From: Phycisphaerae bacterium
Lineage (GTDB): Bacteria; Chloroflexota; Anaerolineae; 4572-78; J111
Length of the DNA: 64,000 bases
Reading direction: 5' to 3'
Assembly (NCBI GenBank): GCA_028285035.1
Contig: JANQQF010000039.1
Span: 186,001-250,000, forward strand
Shown here: positions 52,685-62,505 of the stretch, piece by piece
How the letters are laid out: every line of letters begins with the position of its first letter
Numbering within the stretch: the stretch's first letter is position 1
Position numbers and translations under genes: made by a program
Notes under the pieces: model-generated
The model's input: only the letters and a program-made list of their open reading frames with translations
What the model was told of the DNA's origin: nothing
The model's database searches: none

Positions 52685-54232
52685 CTACAGCCCCACTTTT
52701 GCAGGTGAGTTTAGCATTGATTGCAAATTTGTTTCTTTAATACCATTTAGATTTGCTAGCACTGCATTTGCTACGCGAATACCACCTAAAGCTACGGCTG
52801 CCGTGGATTGTCCTGGAAAGATGCTATCGCCAACGATCCATAGACGTGAACCCAATTTTGGACCCCAGGCTCGAAACAGATTTGTTTGAGGAAAACCACC
52901 AACCCACCCTTGAAACCGTTCGGTAAACCGTTGAAAGGTGACAGGTGTTCCGGGTAAAACTAAATTCGCGGCCTGACCCAGATTCGGCAAAACTGTTTCA
53001 GCAGCCTTGATCGAACGATCCGCATAGGCCTTCTTGCGAGCCTCATATCCCGCCTTGTCATGCTGGAACAACGTCCACCACGGTTCCAACGCGGTGTGGG
53101 TGCTAATGGTCAAAACTTGTTGACCTTGGGGTGCGCGTGCTTCATCCCAAGCGGGGTTTAAGGAAAGAAATACCGTATTTCCCTCCGCCATTGGCTCACG
53201 AACAATCACTTGATGATGCAAGGGAAAATCTTTAGGGACAGCATTGGCATCTAAGCCAACATACGTCATAAAGGCACCCCCTCCTGATTGAGGGCTTTGA
53301 GCCAATTTGCGCAATGGTCGCGGACTCTGATCACCTAACAATTGAGCAACATTCCATGGGGTCAGATTGGCAACAACAATATCGGCTGGATAGCTGTCCA
53401 TACGTTTTCGACGAGTCGCTTCGACAGCCACAGGTTTGCCATTTTCCATCACTATTCGGCTCGCTTTTTGCCGATATTTTACCGTCCCTCCATTTTGCCG
53501 CACCGCCTCAACCAATGTCTCAGCAATAGCCCCCATCCCTCCTTGTAAGTGCACAACACCGCGTCGGGGGAGATCAAGGGCCGATGCACCATATAGGGCA
53601 TTGGCATAAGGGCTTGTCGTTTGGGCCGCAATCAGCAGTTGCGCATCAACAAACAAACGTAACGCTTCCGAAGCATTGCGTAGGTGTGAGGCTACTGGAC
53701 GAAAGGCATCCGCAACCAATCCAGGGTTAAGTCGCCCAACGATATCACCCCCCAGCCAGCCTAATCCAGTTCGGGCCAGTTGTCCCAACTCTGTTAAGCT
53801 CTGTGGTGGCCAAGCCGGGGATTGTAAGGCTAAGGCCCATAAATCGTCGGCCCGTTTCTCTTGCCAACGCCAAAAAGATTCCGACTCAGCCCCAAACGCA
53901 CCCTGCCGCTCTAGCCAGCGTTGCTGATCGGTCCAACGCGTGACAGACTGTCCATTAGGGAGATGAACAACCATCGCTGGGTTAGACGGGTGAGCTGGCC
54001 ACGTCTCAATGTTGGTAGCCTTGGCAACAATATCCATCGGCCCACCAGAATAAAATCCACCAGCTAGCGTCGCACCTGCATCAAATTTGTACCCTTGATG
54101 GAAAAAAGTGCCCGCACAGCCGCCTGGATAAATGTGTGACTCAAGCACGGTCACATTCAGCCCCGAACGGGCCAAAATTGCAGCCGTTGTCAAACCACCA
54201 ACCCCCGCCCCAATTACAATTACATTTTTCAT
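52685..54232 (-). CDS. CrtI/phytoene-desaturase-like FAD oxidoreductase
   Basis: The ATG at 54232 ([14 protein letters not shown]...) is chosen because the FAD motif begins there; the upstream extension to 54277 adds no recognisable sequence. The 515-residue protein has [39 protein letters not shown] and, at the end, [20 protein letters not shown]. The family includes carotenoid desaturases, isomerases and retinol saturase-like enzymes; the exact reaction cannot be told. The placement after a CarH-type gene supports a link to pigments or photoprotection. Confidence 0.85.
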   Translation of the reverse strand: MKNVIVIGAGVGGLTTAAILARSGLNVTVLESHIYPGGCAGTFFHQGYKFDAGATLAGGFYSGGPMDIVAKATNIETWPAHPSNPAMVVHLPNGQSVTRWTDQQRWLERQGAFGAESESFWRWQEKRADDLWALALQSPAWPPQSLTELGQLARTGLGWLGGDIVGRLNPGLVADAFRPVASHLRNASEALRLFVDAQLLIAAQTTSPYANALYGASALDLPRRGVVHLQGGMGAIAETLVEAVRQNGGTVKYRQKASRIVMENGKPVAVEATRRKRMDSYPADIVVANLTPWNVAQLLGDQSPRPLRKLAQSPQSGGGAFMTYVGLDANAVPKDFPLHHQVIVREPMAEGNTVFLSLNPAWDEARAPQGQQVLTISTHTALEPWWTLFQHDKAGYEARKKAYADRSIKAAETVLPNLGQAANLVLPGTPVTFQRFTERFQGWVGGFPQTNLFRAWGPKLGSRLWIVGDSIFPGQSTAAVALGGIRVANAVLANLNGIKETNLQSMLNSPAKVGL

Positions 54233-54332
54233 TCTTAAACCTATATGCAGCCTGAAATAGAAACCGATTAGATACAAATCAATCAGCTTCTATTTCACTC
54301 ATTTTTTAATATTTTATCAGTTTGGAGCTTGC

Positions 54333-54773
54333 CTAATTCTCTAAGAGCCGTTTTGTTTTCCAGCCACGATAGGCAAAAAGAATAGGAAGATTTGTGGACA
54401 TTCCAAACCCAACCAATTTCCAGAACAAATTTGGGCTGTATTGGAATTCGATCTCATCCACAACCTCAGTTGTTTTCTCATCGACGGGGATGAAGGTATG
54501 ACGGTGCACCCATTGTTTGAAGGGGCCGCTGAGTTGGCGATCAGCAAAGCCAGTATCGTCAACATCTTCAATCTGGGCAGTCCAGCGAATGGGAAGCGGC
54601 CCAAGCCACAAGGTAAAATCCATTTTGTCACCCTCATCTAAACGAGGAGGGGCCTCGTGGATTTGGGCGATGATTGGTGGTGGAGTGATGTCCCCCATAC
54701 TTGATGAATATATGTGAAAATCTTTAACTTCGTTCAAGGGAGCTTGAACGGTAAATTTATGTTTGTAATTCAT
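54333..54773 (-). CDS. SRPBCC-family ligand-binding protein
   Basis: The ATG at 54773 gives a 146-residue protein, starting 16 bp after the CarH-type gene stop. The pattern [38 protein letters not shown], then [20 protein letters not shown] fits the START/SRPBCC fold, with a large hydrophobic pocket. Similar proteins accompany CarH/LitR, photolyase and SDR genes in other bacteria. Ligand unknown. The upstream extension to 54839 overlaps the neighbouring gene and is unlikely. Confidence 0.8.
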   Translation of the reverse strand: MNYKHKFTVQAPLNEVKDFHIYSSSMGDITPPPIIAQIHEAPPRLDEGDKMDFTLWLGPLPIRWTAQIEDVDDTGFADRQLSGPFKQWVHRHTFIPVDEKTTEVVDEIEFQYSPNLFWKLVGFGMSTNLPILFAYRGWKTKRLLEN

Positions 54774-54789
54774 GACAATCGATCTAGTT

Positions 54790-56121
54790 TTACTCCGAAG
54801 ACAATAGAGCATTAAGCCAAGATGTAATCGGCTCTCCACTACTGCCTAAATTATTAGTAACTGCCTGGCTATAGACATTGAGATAAAATTTCAGTAGTTC
54901 AGTGGGCAACTGATGATTATTGAGTACACCTTTGATCCACATCAGATCACTACCGATATAATTCAAATTACCCATCTTTAATGCAGCCACGATATTTTGC
55001 CCCAAAATCTTGTTAGCGTGAGGTAAATTGAGATGTTGGTATAATGTGTCTGTGGTATTATGGTGCATGGCTTGCCAGACTTCAGACTCAATTTGAGATT
55101 GATAACGCCGATATTGACTCCCCGCTTTTTGGTAAATCTCACCTAGTTTCTCAATTGTTGGGGCCGGAGCGGGCGAAATCAACAATTTAGCGATAGTTTC
55201 TAGAGCGTCTTCAAGCTTTTCGCCAAGAAAATGACCTGGAATTAATTTTCGCAACTCAGGGAAATCATTAAAAATCTTGCCACCATAAGCTAGCGAAACG
55301 TCTAGCTTTTTGAGGAGAGATCCCATATCTTGTAAATTCGCGGCACTCGGTAACTGTTGAGCGGCTAGAACGACCAATTGGGGCGTTGTCGTGGCTAACG
55401 TTGTTTCTAAACGCATCGGGGGAACATTAGCCCCCAAATAAACCACGTCCCAGCCGCGTCGGCGCAGAAGCAAGGTCAAGAGTAAGGGGCTGAACACGTG
55501 TTCCTCATCAGAGGGACAGCCAACGATAATTCGCTCCATCTTGGTTGGGCTGGGAGCCGCAGAGAGCAAGGTTTCAATGCGGCGTGTTGCTAGAGATGAG
55601 GCAAAATGCTCTTGATGAACTGTAATTTCACCTTGATACCACCCTTCACCAATATCAGCTAAGCCTCGCATAATCAATTCAAGGCAAACTGTTTCCGGTG
55701 GGTAAATGGAAAAAGCTTCAGTCAGAACGCGTTCAGCCTCAGCCTCATCAAACGCCATACAAGCTTCAAGCCAACGTTGACCAAGGTCACCCATTGCCTG
55801 ACGTACATTGGGTGACACCTCCTGAATTGGGGGTGTTACCAACGCTGTAACAGGTGCCTCCAAGGGATTCTTCCCTTCACTTTCGAGCTGGTGCCACAAA
55901 TCTACCGCCCGACTGATGCTCAGGCCATCTCGTTGACGGGCAACGAGCCATTTCAAGATATCAATATCCCGTTGGGAGTACAGTCGATGCCCACCTGCCG
56001 TACGTTTGGGTTGGGGTAGACCATAGCGTCTTTCCCAAGCTCTAAGGGTATCGGGCTTCAAGCTTGTTTCCCGCACAACGACTTTTAGGTTATAGGTTGG
56101 TTCTTGATCATTTGACAGCAT
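54790..56121 (-). CDS. CarH/LitR-type MerR repressor with B12-binding light-sensing domain
   Basis: The 443-residue protein has an N-terminal MerR helix-turn-helix ([35 protein letters not shown]). A helical bundle and a B12-binding domain follow. The bundle holds W161-x9-E171-H172, the W-x9-EH signature of CarH light sensors, in [12 protein letters not shown]. The B12 motif is DEEHVFSP with His208, and the Rossmann part follows (VVYLGANVP). The E-x-H-x-x-G motif has Ser for Gly here. In known members adenosylcobalamin binding in the dark makes a repressor tetramer that light destroys. The C-terminal about 130 residues are an extra helical region not in classic CarH. Likely autoregulated and controlling the photolyase operon. 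Confidence 0.88.
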   Translation of the reverse strand: MLSNDQEPTYNLKVVVRETSLKPDTLRAWERRYGLPQPKRTAGGHRLYSQRDIDILKWLVARQRDGLSISRAVDLWHQLESEGKNPLEAPVTALVTPPIQEVSPNVRQAMGDLGQRWLEACMAFDEAEAERVLTEAFSIYPPETVCLELIMRGLADIGEGWYQGEITVHQEHFASSLATRRIETLLSAAPSPTKMERIIVGCPSDEEHVFSPLLLTLLLRRRGWDVVYLGANVPPMRLETTLATTTPQLVVLAAQQLPSAANLQDMGSLLKKLDVSLAYGGKIFNDFPELRKLIPGHFLGEKLEDALETIAKLLISPAPAPTIEKLGEIYQKAGSQYRRYQSQIESEVWQAMHHNTTDTLYQHLNLPHANKILGQNIVAALKMGNLNYIGSDLMWIKGVLNNHQLPTELLKFYLNVYSQAVTNNLGSSGEPITSWLNALLSSE

Positions 56122-56257
56122 GATGTTGTTCCACTTTCACTCATTTCGAGCGTTAAATTATTTGTGATCCCTCTATTAGGTAGAATTAGTCAAAATTTAG
56201 TCATCGCTATCATACATCGATGTTTATATTTTGTCTACATTAAGCACTAATACCTTT

Positions 56258-56281
56258 ACAAAACTTTGTCAAACGTTTTGT
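56258..56281. promoter_or_regulatory. Candidate operator: inverted repeat ACAAAAC-N10-GTTTTGT
   Basis: Perfect 7-bp arms (56258-56264 and 56275-56281) flank TTTGTCAAAC. It lies between the start of the CarH-type gene and its putative -10, in the region expected for repressor binding. Confidence 0.5.
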
Positions 56282-56308
56282 TATCAAAGTATAGTAACGC
56301 TGATTACC

Positions 56309-56336
56309 AGTATATCACAAACAATTTATTTGTCAA
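56309..56336 (-). promoter_or_regulatory. Promoter of the CarH-type gene
   Basis: On the minus strand -35 TTGACA (56336-56331), a 16-bp spacer ending GTTTGTGA, and -10 TATACT (56314-56309). The block from the -35 to the -10 resembles the peroxiredoxin promoter, including the shared GTTTGTGATAT(A/T)CT. Confidence 0.65.
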
Positions 56337-56365
56337 GAAATTTTGTAATAAAATATAGACAAAAA

Positions 56366-56983
56366 CTAGACGGACTTACCTGAATTATTTTTCAATAATT
56401 TCTCAAGCCAGTTTTGCAAACGAATCCCCCTCATCAAATCTTTCTGATGTTTCCAGACTAAAATCATAATGTTGACAATACAGATGAGCCATATCATTGG
56501 GTCCAGAATGATAACGATCAAAAAAGCTAGAAATGACAGCATCGTTAACATTACGGTCCAGCCATCCACACGAACAATGAGATACCAAAATAGGCCAAAT
56601 GGGAGAATCAGAATGGGGGCGAGGCCAAAGGTAAGGGCAGTCCAAACACCTCCCGTGACTGCGATAGCTTTACCCCCCCGAAACCCTAGAAATGGTGAAA
56701 AGGCGTGTCCAGCTATGGGAGCAATCGCGATAGGGACTAAAGCCCATCCTTCAATCCCAACGATATGTAGCACTACCCCAATGGGCAAAGCCCCTTTCAT
56801 AACATCTAAAAACAGGGCTACTCCAGCCCCAATCCGTCCCCCTGCCCGAAATACGTTGGTGGCCCCAGGATTGTGATCTCCATAATCTCGAATATCTGTA
56901 TTCAGAGTCAAGTACCCCACCCAAAGAGAGAAGGGCAAGGCTCCGGCTAAAAAACCAATGACTGTCCATAGAAAAATAAGCAT
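56366..56983 (-). CDS. plsY: Glycerol-3-phosphate acyltransferase PlsY-like
   Basis: The 205-residue multi-pass membrane protein holds GDHNPGATNVFRAGG and PIAGHAFSPFLGFRGGKAIA, conserved loops of PlsY, which makes lysophosphatidic acid from acyl phosphate. The family has S/TN motifs and the GHxFSxFxxFxGGK loop, all visible here. Length is normal. The gene is divergent from the lipoprotein gene at 57072. Confidence 0.88.
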   Translation of the reverse strand: MLIFLWTVIGFLAGALPFSLWVGYLTLNTDIRDYGDHNPGATNVFRAGGRIGAGVALFLDVMKGALPIGVVLHIVGIEGWALVPIAIAPIAGHAFSPFLGFRGGKAIAVTGGVWTALTFGLAPILILPFGLFWYLIVRVDGWTVMLTMLSFLAFLIVIILDPMIWLICIVNIMILVWKHQKDLMRGIRLQNWLEKLLKNNSGKSV

Positions 56984-57071
56984 GACATTTCCAACACGCT
57001 GTAACTTTTTTCCACAATGTGTGTATATACAGTGAAACGATCAAATATATCTATAAGCTATGGAGATAATT

Positions 57072-57563
57072 ATGCGCTTAAAGTATATTCTTTTCATCTT
57101 TATCACTGGTTTATTTCTAGTCGGCTGTGATGCCAATATCAGTGTCAGACAAGATGACACGTCAAATTATTTGACAATTACACTAACGGAACAACAGGCA
57201 ATCGACTTGATAGAAAAAAGCCTAGGCTCTGGTAATTCGCCAAAAATCGTAAATCCACAGGCAGATTTGCGCAATGGGGAGATTTTTGTGTCAGGGTCGG
57301 TTCGTCAGCCTAATACCAATCAACTGGTATCAGGCAATCTAACGATTCGCCTTTGGGCTGACCAAGGCAAATTAAAAGCCCAGGTCACTTCTTTCAACTT
57401 TGCAGGGGTGGAAGCTGGAGAGGGTCAACTGGCCCAGATCAATCAATCAGTTGCGAACAGATTAGCGCAGTCTGGGCCACGCCGAGGTCAAACTGAATTA
57501 GATGATGTAACGATTCAAAATGACGAAATGTCATTAACCTTCAAGTCGCCTCGAAGACAATAG
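57072..57563 (+). CDS. Small lipoprotein
   Basis: I choose the ATG at 57072 since GGAG at 57061-57064 serves as its ribosome site. The 163-residue product has a lipoprotein signal (FITGLFLVGC) and a small mixed domain with TITLTEQQAIDLIEK and LTIRLWADQGKLKAQVTSF. I do not recognise the family. It ends 35 bp from the stop of the convergent prephenate dehydrogenase gene. Confidence 0.65.
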   Translation: MRLKYILFIFITGLFLVGCDANISVRQDDTSNYLTITLTEQQAIDLIEKSLGSGNSPKIVNPQADLRNGEIFVSGSVRQPNTNQLVSGNLTIRLWADQGKLKAQVTSFNFAGVEAGEGQLAQINQSVANRLAQSGPRRGQTELDDVTIQNDEMSLTFKSPRRQ

Positions 57564-57597
57564 ACGAATGTCACTATTTTACATAACAAAGGACTAA

Positions 57598-58560
57598 CTA
57601 TCGCCCAAAACCAATCCATCGCCGTAACAGATTTGGACTTTCAACATCCGCCGGAACTAGCTCTGGATCAACAAAACGGTTTTGCTGGAAATCAAGTTGC
57701 CAATTATGGCGCTCGACCACAGCCTTATCAAGCGCTTGAGCGAGAGCTTCCTCACCCTCAGCGTCATCAGCCTCAGCGATCAAACGACGGAGGTGGGCCA
57801 ACTCAACCACAAACTGGTCAAGCCAGTTCAACACGTTATCACGATTACTGAGGAGCGCGTCTTTCAATCCGTCGGGGTCGCCTTCCGCACCAGCCGAGAC
57901 CTGCTCAAACATTCGACCAGCCAATTTACGAGTTTCGCGCCAACTCCCTTGCTTGGTCAGAGCATTCAGCAAAGAGGCACTTAACACTGTGGGGAGATAT
58001 TCAATCGCTGTCATTAACCCATCGTGTTCACTGGCATCCAGAAAAAAGGCAGTTCCATCAAGCAATTTAACGACGTTGGATAGAAGTTGGACCGCTTCCT
58101 CATTCGCATTCGATCCAGGGGTGAGGCAATATAACCGATCCTTGAAGAGATCATCAGTGGCGTAGCTGTGCCCCACACCTGTGGGGTAAACGATGGGATG
58201 ACCGCCAATGAAGTGCACATGATCGGGTAGGAATTTTTGGGCGGCCTCAACAACGGGAGCCTTACTACTACAAACATCGGTGACAACTATATTTTCAGCC
58301 AAGTAGGGCGCAATGGCTTCAAGGGTTGGGGTAATGCCATTTAAGGGGATTGCCAAAACAATCAAGCTCGCTTGCTCACAAGCGTTGATTAAATTCCACT
58401 CGGCTTTGTCAAAAGCACCTGCTTTAACTGCGGCCTGCGCATTGCCTAATTCTTTATCGTGCGCCAACAAACGAAGTGGGGTATCGCTCTTTTTTAAGGC
58501 CAGCCCAATCGATGTACCAATCACCCCCGTGCCAATCACCACAATTGTAAAATCACTCAT
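57598..58560 (-). CDS. tyrA: Prephenate dehydrogenase
   Basis: ATG at 58560 follows GGGAG at good spacing and 11 bp after the HD gene stop. The 320-residue protein begins TIVVIGTGVIGTSIGLAL, an NAD(P)-binding motif, with VVTDVCSSKAP and HFIGGHPI, then the helical TyrA C-terminal domain (ASEHDGLMTAIEYLPTVLSA). It converts prephenate (or arogenate) to the tyrosine precursor. The family's usual GHPM-type loop is GGHPIVYP here. No ACT domain is present. Operon with the HD-domain gene. Confidence 0.88.
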   Translation of the reverse strand: MSDFTIVVIGTGVIGTSIGLALKKSDTPLRLLAHDKELGNAQAAVKAGAFDKAEWNLINACEQASLIVLAIPLNGITPTLEAIAPYLAENIVVTDVCSSKAPVVEAAQKFLPDHVHFIGGHPIVYPTGVGHSYATDDLFKDRLYCLTPGSNANEEAVQLLSNVVKLLDGTAFFLDASEHDGLMTAIEYLPTVLSASLLNALTKQGSWRETRKLAGRMFEQVSAGAEGDPDGLKDALLSNRDNVLNWLDQFVVELAHLRRLIAEADDAEGEEALAQALDKAVVERHNWQLDFQQNRFVDPELVPADVESPNLLRRWIGFGR

Positions 58561-58571
58561 CACATCACTCC

Positions 58572-59147
58572 CTAATTTAGATTATCTGCCCATTGCAAGA
58601 CAGCCAAAAGCTCATCCTCTTCTGACGTCGGTTTCGTCACCAGTTTATCCTGATGTTTAGCGATGAGGCTAATCGCCAACGCATCACATTTTGCCTCTGT
58701 CGCCCAATCAGCGCCAATCGCTGGATGTTCGGCGTGAATTACGAAGGGGCGTCGCCACCCGCCAATTTGGCCTAGATCACGGTCATCATTAAAGCGAGAA
58801 AGCCACTGCAATAAGGCAGGTTGGCTCATTTCCAGGATCACAATCAGCACCCGATGCACAATCGGTTGCCCCAAACATTTGGCCATATCGTGCAGCAGAG
58901 CAGCTTGAAGCAGCGCTGGAGACGTATGTCCCGCTTCACGCAAAGTATTAGCCACAGCCAAAGCGTGTCGCTGGTCGTTGGGCGGCATCCGGGTAAAAAG
59001 CGCTTGCTGAGCCGGGCTGGGCAAAATCTGTCGAATAAAATCACGATCTGTGATCGACAGGTTGGTTATTTTGCCTCCCAACCACGTCGGCAAATTGGCC
59101 CTGACCGCCATAAAAAATTGATAAGATCTGTATCGAGCTTGAGACAT
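58572..59147 (-). CDS. HD-domain phosphohydrolase-like protein
   Basis: The 191-residue protein contains DQRHALAVANTL, the HD pair LLHDMAKCLG, and HAEHPAIGADWA, the metal-binding His/Asp pattern of the HD superfamily. Members are phosphohydrolases, often acting on nucleotides; substrate unknown. The gene is directly upstream of tyrA with an 11-bp gap. Confidence 0.8.
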   Translation of the reverse strand: MSQARYRSYQFFMAVRANLPTWLGGKITNLSITDRDFIRQILPSPAQQALFTRMPPNDQRHALAVANTLREAGHTSPALLQAALLHDMAKCLGQPIVHRVLIVILEMSQPALLQWLSRFNDDRDLGQIGGWRRPFVIHAEHPAIGADWATEAKCDALAISLIAKHQDKLVTKPTSEEDELLAVLQWADNLN

Positions 59148-59466
59148 AAACTTGCTTTAGTTTAGTAATGTCGAGAATTATATCACGCGCAGATTTGATT
59201 GTGAAATAAGATGAGGGGCACGTTTTATATTTGAAAACTATTGAAACCAGAGAAAATCACTAATTCACGAGCGGTTCTGGAAGGTGGGAAGGAATGTAGG
59301 TTGGGTTGAATGATAAAAAAGAAGCTTTGTAGCCTAATTTGTTGGGTTTCGCCATCGATTACTCCTACAAGTAACGCCATATTCAGATTACTAAAAATAT
59401 CAATCAAGTTGACAACCCTAACCATTTGGAGGTAAATTTTCCCAATCACACGATGAGGAAAGAAAA
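59148..59466. other. Intergenic region between divergent HD and BtuF-like genes
   Basis: Nothing convincing is found. A minus-strand frame at 59225-59449 has no ribosome site and unlikely composition. Confidence 0.3.
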
Positions 59467-60384
59467 ATGTCTCAACGAATCATCTCGCTTATTCCCAGCA
59501 GTACAGAAATTGTCGCAGCCCTTGGCTTTGAGCAGCAGCTCGTCGGTCGCTCCCACGAATGTGACTATCCCACGTCCGTTAAAACCCTACCCATTTGCAC
59601 CGAACCCAAATTCAACCCAGATGGCACCAGTCTCGAAATTGATGAACGGGTCAAAGAAATTTTAGAAAAATCATTGTCAGTTTATCGAGTCCACTCCGAA
59701 CAACTGGAGCAACTCCAGCCAAACGTAGTCATCACCCAATCGCAGTGTGAAGTCTGTGCTGTCAGTCTGGAAGATGTTGAGCAGGCGGTGTGTGAGTTGG
59801 TCAGCTCACAGCCGGAGATTGTGGCATTGGAGCCAAACGCTTTGGCCGATGTATGGGCCGATATTCGCAAGGTGGCCCAATCACTTGATGCGGAAACACA
59901 GGGGGAGGCCCTCATCAAGGATTTGCAACAGCGCATGAACACAATCGCAGGCAAAGCTCGCCTGCAGGCTGAACAGCCGACGGTTGCTTGTATCGAGTGG
60001 ATCGACCCACTAATGGCGACAGGTAATTGGATGCCAGAGCTAGTGGAGATGGCCGGTGGGGCCAATCTGTTTGGCTTGGCTGGCAAGCATTCGCCCTGGA
60101 TGAAGTGGGAGGAGTTAGTGGCCGCTGATCCTGATGTTATTTTGATTTTGCCTTGCGGCTACGACATTAAGCTGGCCCGGGAGAATATGCCCGCCTTGAC
60201 CAACAAGCCAGAATGGCAGAGCCTCCAAGCTGTGCAAAATCAGCGTGTGTTTGTCACGGACGGCAATCAATATTTCAATCGGCCTGGCCCTCGTCTGGCC
60301 GAGTCGCTTGAAATTTTAGCCGAGATGTTCCACCCTGAGGTCTTCGATTTTGGGCACAAAGGGCGAGGTTGGGAGCATTTTTAG
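59467..60384 (+). CDS. BtuF-like cobalamin/metal-chelate binding protein without signal peptide
   Basis: GAGG precedes the ATG by eight bases. The 305-residue protein starts RIISLIPSSTEIVAALGF, the N-terminus of the BtuF/FepB periplasmic-binding superfamily, and continues with VGRSHECDYP, PNVVITQSQCEVCAVS, and VFVTDGNQYFNRPGPRLAES. It has no signal peptide, so it is probably cytoplasmic, unlike typical BtuF. Known relatives lack an export signal and are annotated as cobalamin-binding. A link to the CarH-type B12 sensor is possible but not shown. Convergent with the MscS gene, gap 6 bp. Confidence 0.75.
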   Translation: MSQRIISLIPSSTEIVAALGFEQQLVGRSHECDYPTSVKTLPICTEPKFNPDGTSLEIDERVKEILEKSLSVYRVHSEQLEQLQPNVVITQSQCEVCAVSLEDVEQAVCELVSSQPEIVALEPNALADVWADIRKVAQSLDAETQGEALIKDLQQRMNTIAGKARLQAEQPTVACIEWIDPLMATGNWMPELVEMAGGANLFGLAGKHSPWMKWEELVAADPDVILILPCGYDIKLARENMPALTNKPEWQSLQAVQNQRVFVTDGNQYFNRPGPRLAESLEILAEMFHPEVFDFGHKGRGWEHF

Positions 60385-60390
60385 AGCGGC

Positions 60391-61188
60391 CTAATCAATC
60401 ATCAAAACCCCAGCCTCATCCAACGCGCTCTTAACCAAGGCCATCAAGCCAGTTCGCATGCGAGCCCCTTTACCGTATTTGGCCTTGGCTGCTAAGGTCA
60501 ATTGCACGTGGGCGGCAATATCGCCTTCTTCGCTGACAAGCTCAGGGCGTTCGATGAGGTTGGGGAGATGATTTTGGGCTCTATCTGCTACATCCTCCAA
60601 CACTCGCATGGCATCGTGCAAATTTTTGAGAGGCACTGTGATCCGGACCGTAGCAATCGAAAAAAGGCCCCGTGAGAGATTTCGAATAACCCGAACATCA
60701 CCATTGGGCACCAAATAAAGCTCGCCACTTTCGGAGCGTAACTTGGTAACCCGCAAGTTCACCGCCTCTACCACACCCATGACTTCTATCATCTCCACTT
60801 TATCCCCAACCGCAAATTGATCCTCAAAAATGAAGATGATGCCTGCTAAGTAATCGCTGATGATGGGGCGGGCCGCAAAACCAAAGCCCGCCGAAAAAAG
60901 AGCGGCCGCAGTTAAAATCGACTCTGGTGGGAGTCCAAAACTGAGAAAAAGAATAGCAAGCCCAGCAATGTAAATGACAATCTGAACGGCACTGGATACC
61001 AATGATTGCAAGGTGGTCAGTCGACGTTCGTTGAGACGCATCGATGTCAACACCCGCGCCCGCAAAGTTCGTCTAGCCAGCCAACCACCAACGAATGCAG
61101 CCAACCCAGTCAAGGCCAGAATCAATATAATCCGGCTAACCAAGGCCATCATATTATCGGCTGTAAAAAATTGAATAAATGTTTGCAT
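60391..61188 (-). CDS. MscS-family mechanosensitive channel
   Basis: The ATG at 61188 (MQTFIQFF...) lies just downstream of the palindrome at 61208-61256. The extended frame to 61218 runs into that hairpin and is unlikely. The 265-residue protein has three membrane helices (about 14-34, 60-85, 88-110) with pore helix AALFSAGFGFAARPIISDYLAG, then the beta domain (FEDQFAVGDKVEMIEVMGVV, GDVRVIRNLSRG). It is a pressure-safety channel that lets solutes out under osmotic downshock. Downstream of the M20 peptidase on the same strand. Confidence 0.88.
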   Translation of the reverse strand: MQTFIQFFTADNMMALVSRIILILALTGLAAFVGGWLARRTLRARVLTSMRLNERRLTTLQSLVSSAVQIVIYIAGLAILFLSFGLPPESILTAAALFSAGFGFAARPIISDYLAGIIFIFEDQFAVGDKVEMIEVMGVVEAVNLRVTKLRSESGELYLVPNGDVRVIRNLSRGLFSIATVRITVPLKNLHDAMRVLEDVADRAQNHLPNLIERPELVSEEGDIAAHVQLTLAAKAKYGKGARMRTGLMALVKSALDEAGVLMID

Positions 61189-61207
61189 AAAGCGACCGTC
61201 AAAGTCA

Positions 61208-61256
61208 CAGGGTAGCAAAGTCGCAAAGCCTGTTACCTTGCGACTTTGCTACCCTG
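61208..61256. repeat. Perfect 19-bp inverted repeat (REP-like hairpin)
   Basis: CAGGGTAGCAAAGTCGCAA (61208-61226), an 11-base spacer, then its exact complement (61238-61256). It lies between the M20 peptidase stop and the MscS start. Without a T-run it is not a typical terminator; it may be a REP/MITE-like insertion or mRNA stabiliser. Confidence 0.75.
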
Positions 61257-61272
61257 CATTCCTGCTACCTTG

Positions 61273-62505
61273 TCACCCTGAAATCAATTTCAACACTGCC
61301 ATCGTATTGAGTACTGTTTTCGGCACCAGCGTACTGGGCACCACAAACTCCTGCTCTTTGCTGCCATCCTCACTGTGTTCGGAGCAGTGCATATTTCCCC
61401 CGTATGGACCTAAGCCATCGAGGCTGGGGATGGCGTGCCAAAAGTGATTGCCATCACTCAGGCCACCCCGTTCCTGACGAACGATGGACATTCCGAGCGA
61501 TTGCCCCGTTTCCTGCCAAATGTCGAAGAGTTGATCCGTTGCGGGGTTGCGCGACCAAGGATCGACTTTGCTGTAAGTTTCGACCTTAACCTGACATTTG
61601 AAGTCACCCTCAGCACTCTGCACCGTGGAGAGACCATCTAGAGCCATCATATCCGCAATCCCTTTTTCATACACATCCTTATCAAAGGCCCGCATCTCAA
61701 CCAGCAGTTCACTCTCGTGGGGCACCCGGTTCACACCGACCCCGCCGGAAATTACGCCAGGGTTGAAGGTGATGTTTTTATCATAATTGGTCAAGGCCGC
61801 CACCCGCTGGGCAACCTCGGCCAGTTGCACAATGGCGTTAGCCCCCTCGGGGTGATTGTTACCCGCGTGGGCCGACTTTCCTTCGACGGTCACTTTGTAA
61901 CGAGCCATCCCTTTACGGGCCGCAACGATCAAAAAGTCGTCATTATTCATAAAGCCTGCTTCAAAGATCAACGCAGCCATAGCGTCAGGGGCGAGGCGCT
62001 CAATGCACAACTCGCCAAAATCACCACCACCTCGCTCTTCACAGGCGTCGAGCAAAATCACCCAGGTCATATCATCAAAGGCCTTGGGGGCAAACCGCTT
62101 CATTGCATCCATCATCATATAAATAGCCAGCGTGCCCCCTTTGATATCGACGGTCCCTGGTCCATAAATCCGATCCCCCTCCTCGCGCCAAGAAAAATTG
62201 TTGCGTTCTTCTTCTTCGGCCGGGAAAACGGTGTCCAAGTGGGAAATCAGGCCAATTTTTCGCCCGGACTGGCCGGGCCGGGTGAGGACTGTGTGCTTAC
62301 CAAATTCGGGAATTTTGGACTGTACGGCCTCGGCGGTAAAGCCTAGCTCAGTAAAGACCTCGGCAGTCAGCTCGCCGACTGCATTGACGCCCGACGGGTT
62401 CAGCGTAAAGCTATTGATCTCGACCATTTGTCGCAACAGCTTTAGATAATTGTCCAAATTCCCCTCAAGATATGTTTGAATATTTTCTGCAGTAGATTGG
62501 GTCAT
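61273..62505 (-). CDS. M20 family metallopeptidase (carboxypeptidase G2-like)
   Basis: The 410-residue protein has the M20 metal motifs: LISHLDTVFP, YGPGTVDIKGGTLAIYM and DACEERGG. The dimerisation-domain SAHAGNNHPEGANAI and the C-terminal GGLSDGNHFWH also fit. This architecture is that of carboxypeptidase G2/ArgE/DapE relatives, zinc aminoacylases or peptidases. Substrate unknown. No signal peptide. A long hairpin follows its stop. Confidence 0.88.
   Translation of the reverse strand: MTQSTAENIQTYLEGNLDNYLKLLRQMVEINSFTLNPSGVNAVGELTAEVFTELGFTAEAVQSKIPEFGKHTVLTRPGQSGRKIGLISHLDTVFPAEEEERNNFSWREEGDRIYGPGTVDIKGGTLAIYMMMDAMKRFAPKAFDDMTWVILLDACEERGGGDFGELCIERLAPDAMAALIFEAGFMNNDDFLIVAARKGMARYKVTVEGKSAHAGNNHPEGANAIVQLAEVAQRVAALTNYDKNITFNPGVISGGVGVNRVPHESELLVEMRAFDKDVYEKGIADMMALDGLSTVQSAEGDFKCQVKVETYSKVDPWSRNPATDQLFDIWQETGQSLGMSIVRQERGGLSDGNHFWHAIPSLDGLGPYGGNMHCSEHSEDGSKEQEFVVPSTLVPKTVLNTMAVLKLISG

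Noticed and set aside
59225..59449. 74-codon minus-strand frame
   Set aside because: It lacks a ribosome site and recognisable motifs and sits in the leader of the BtuF-like gene.
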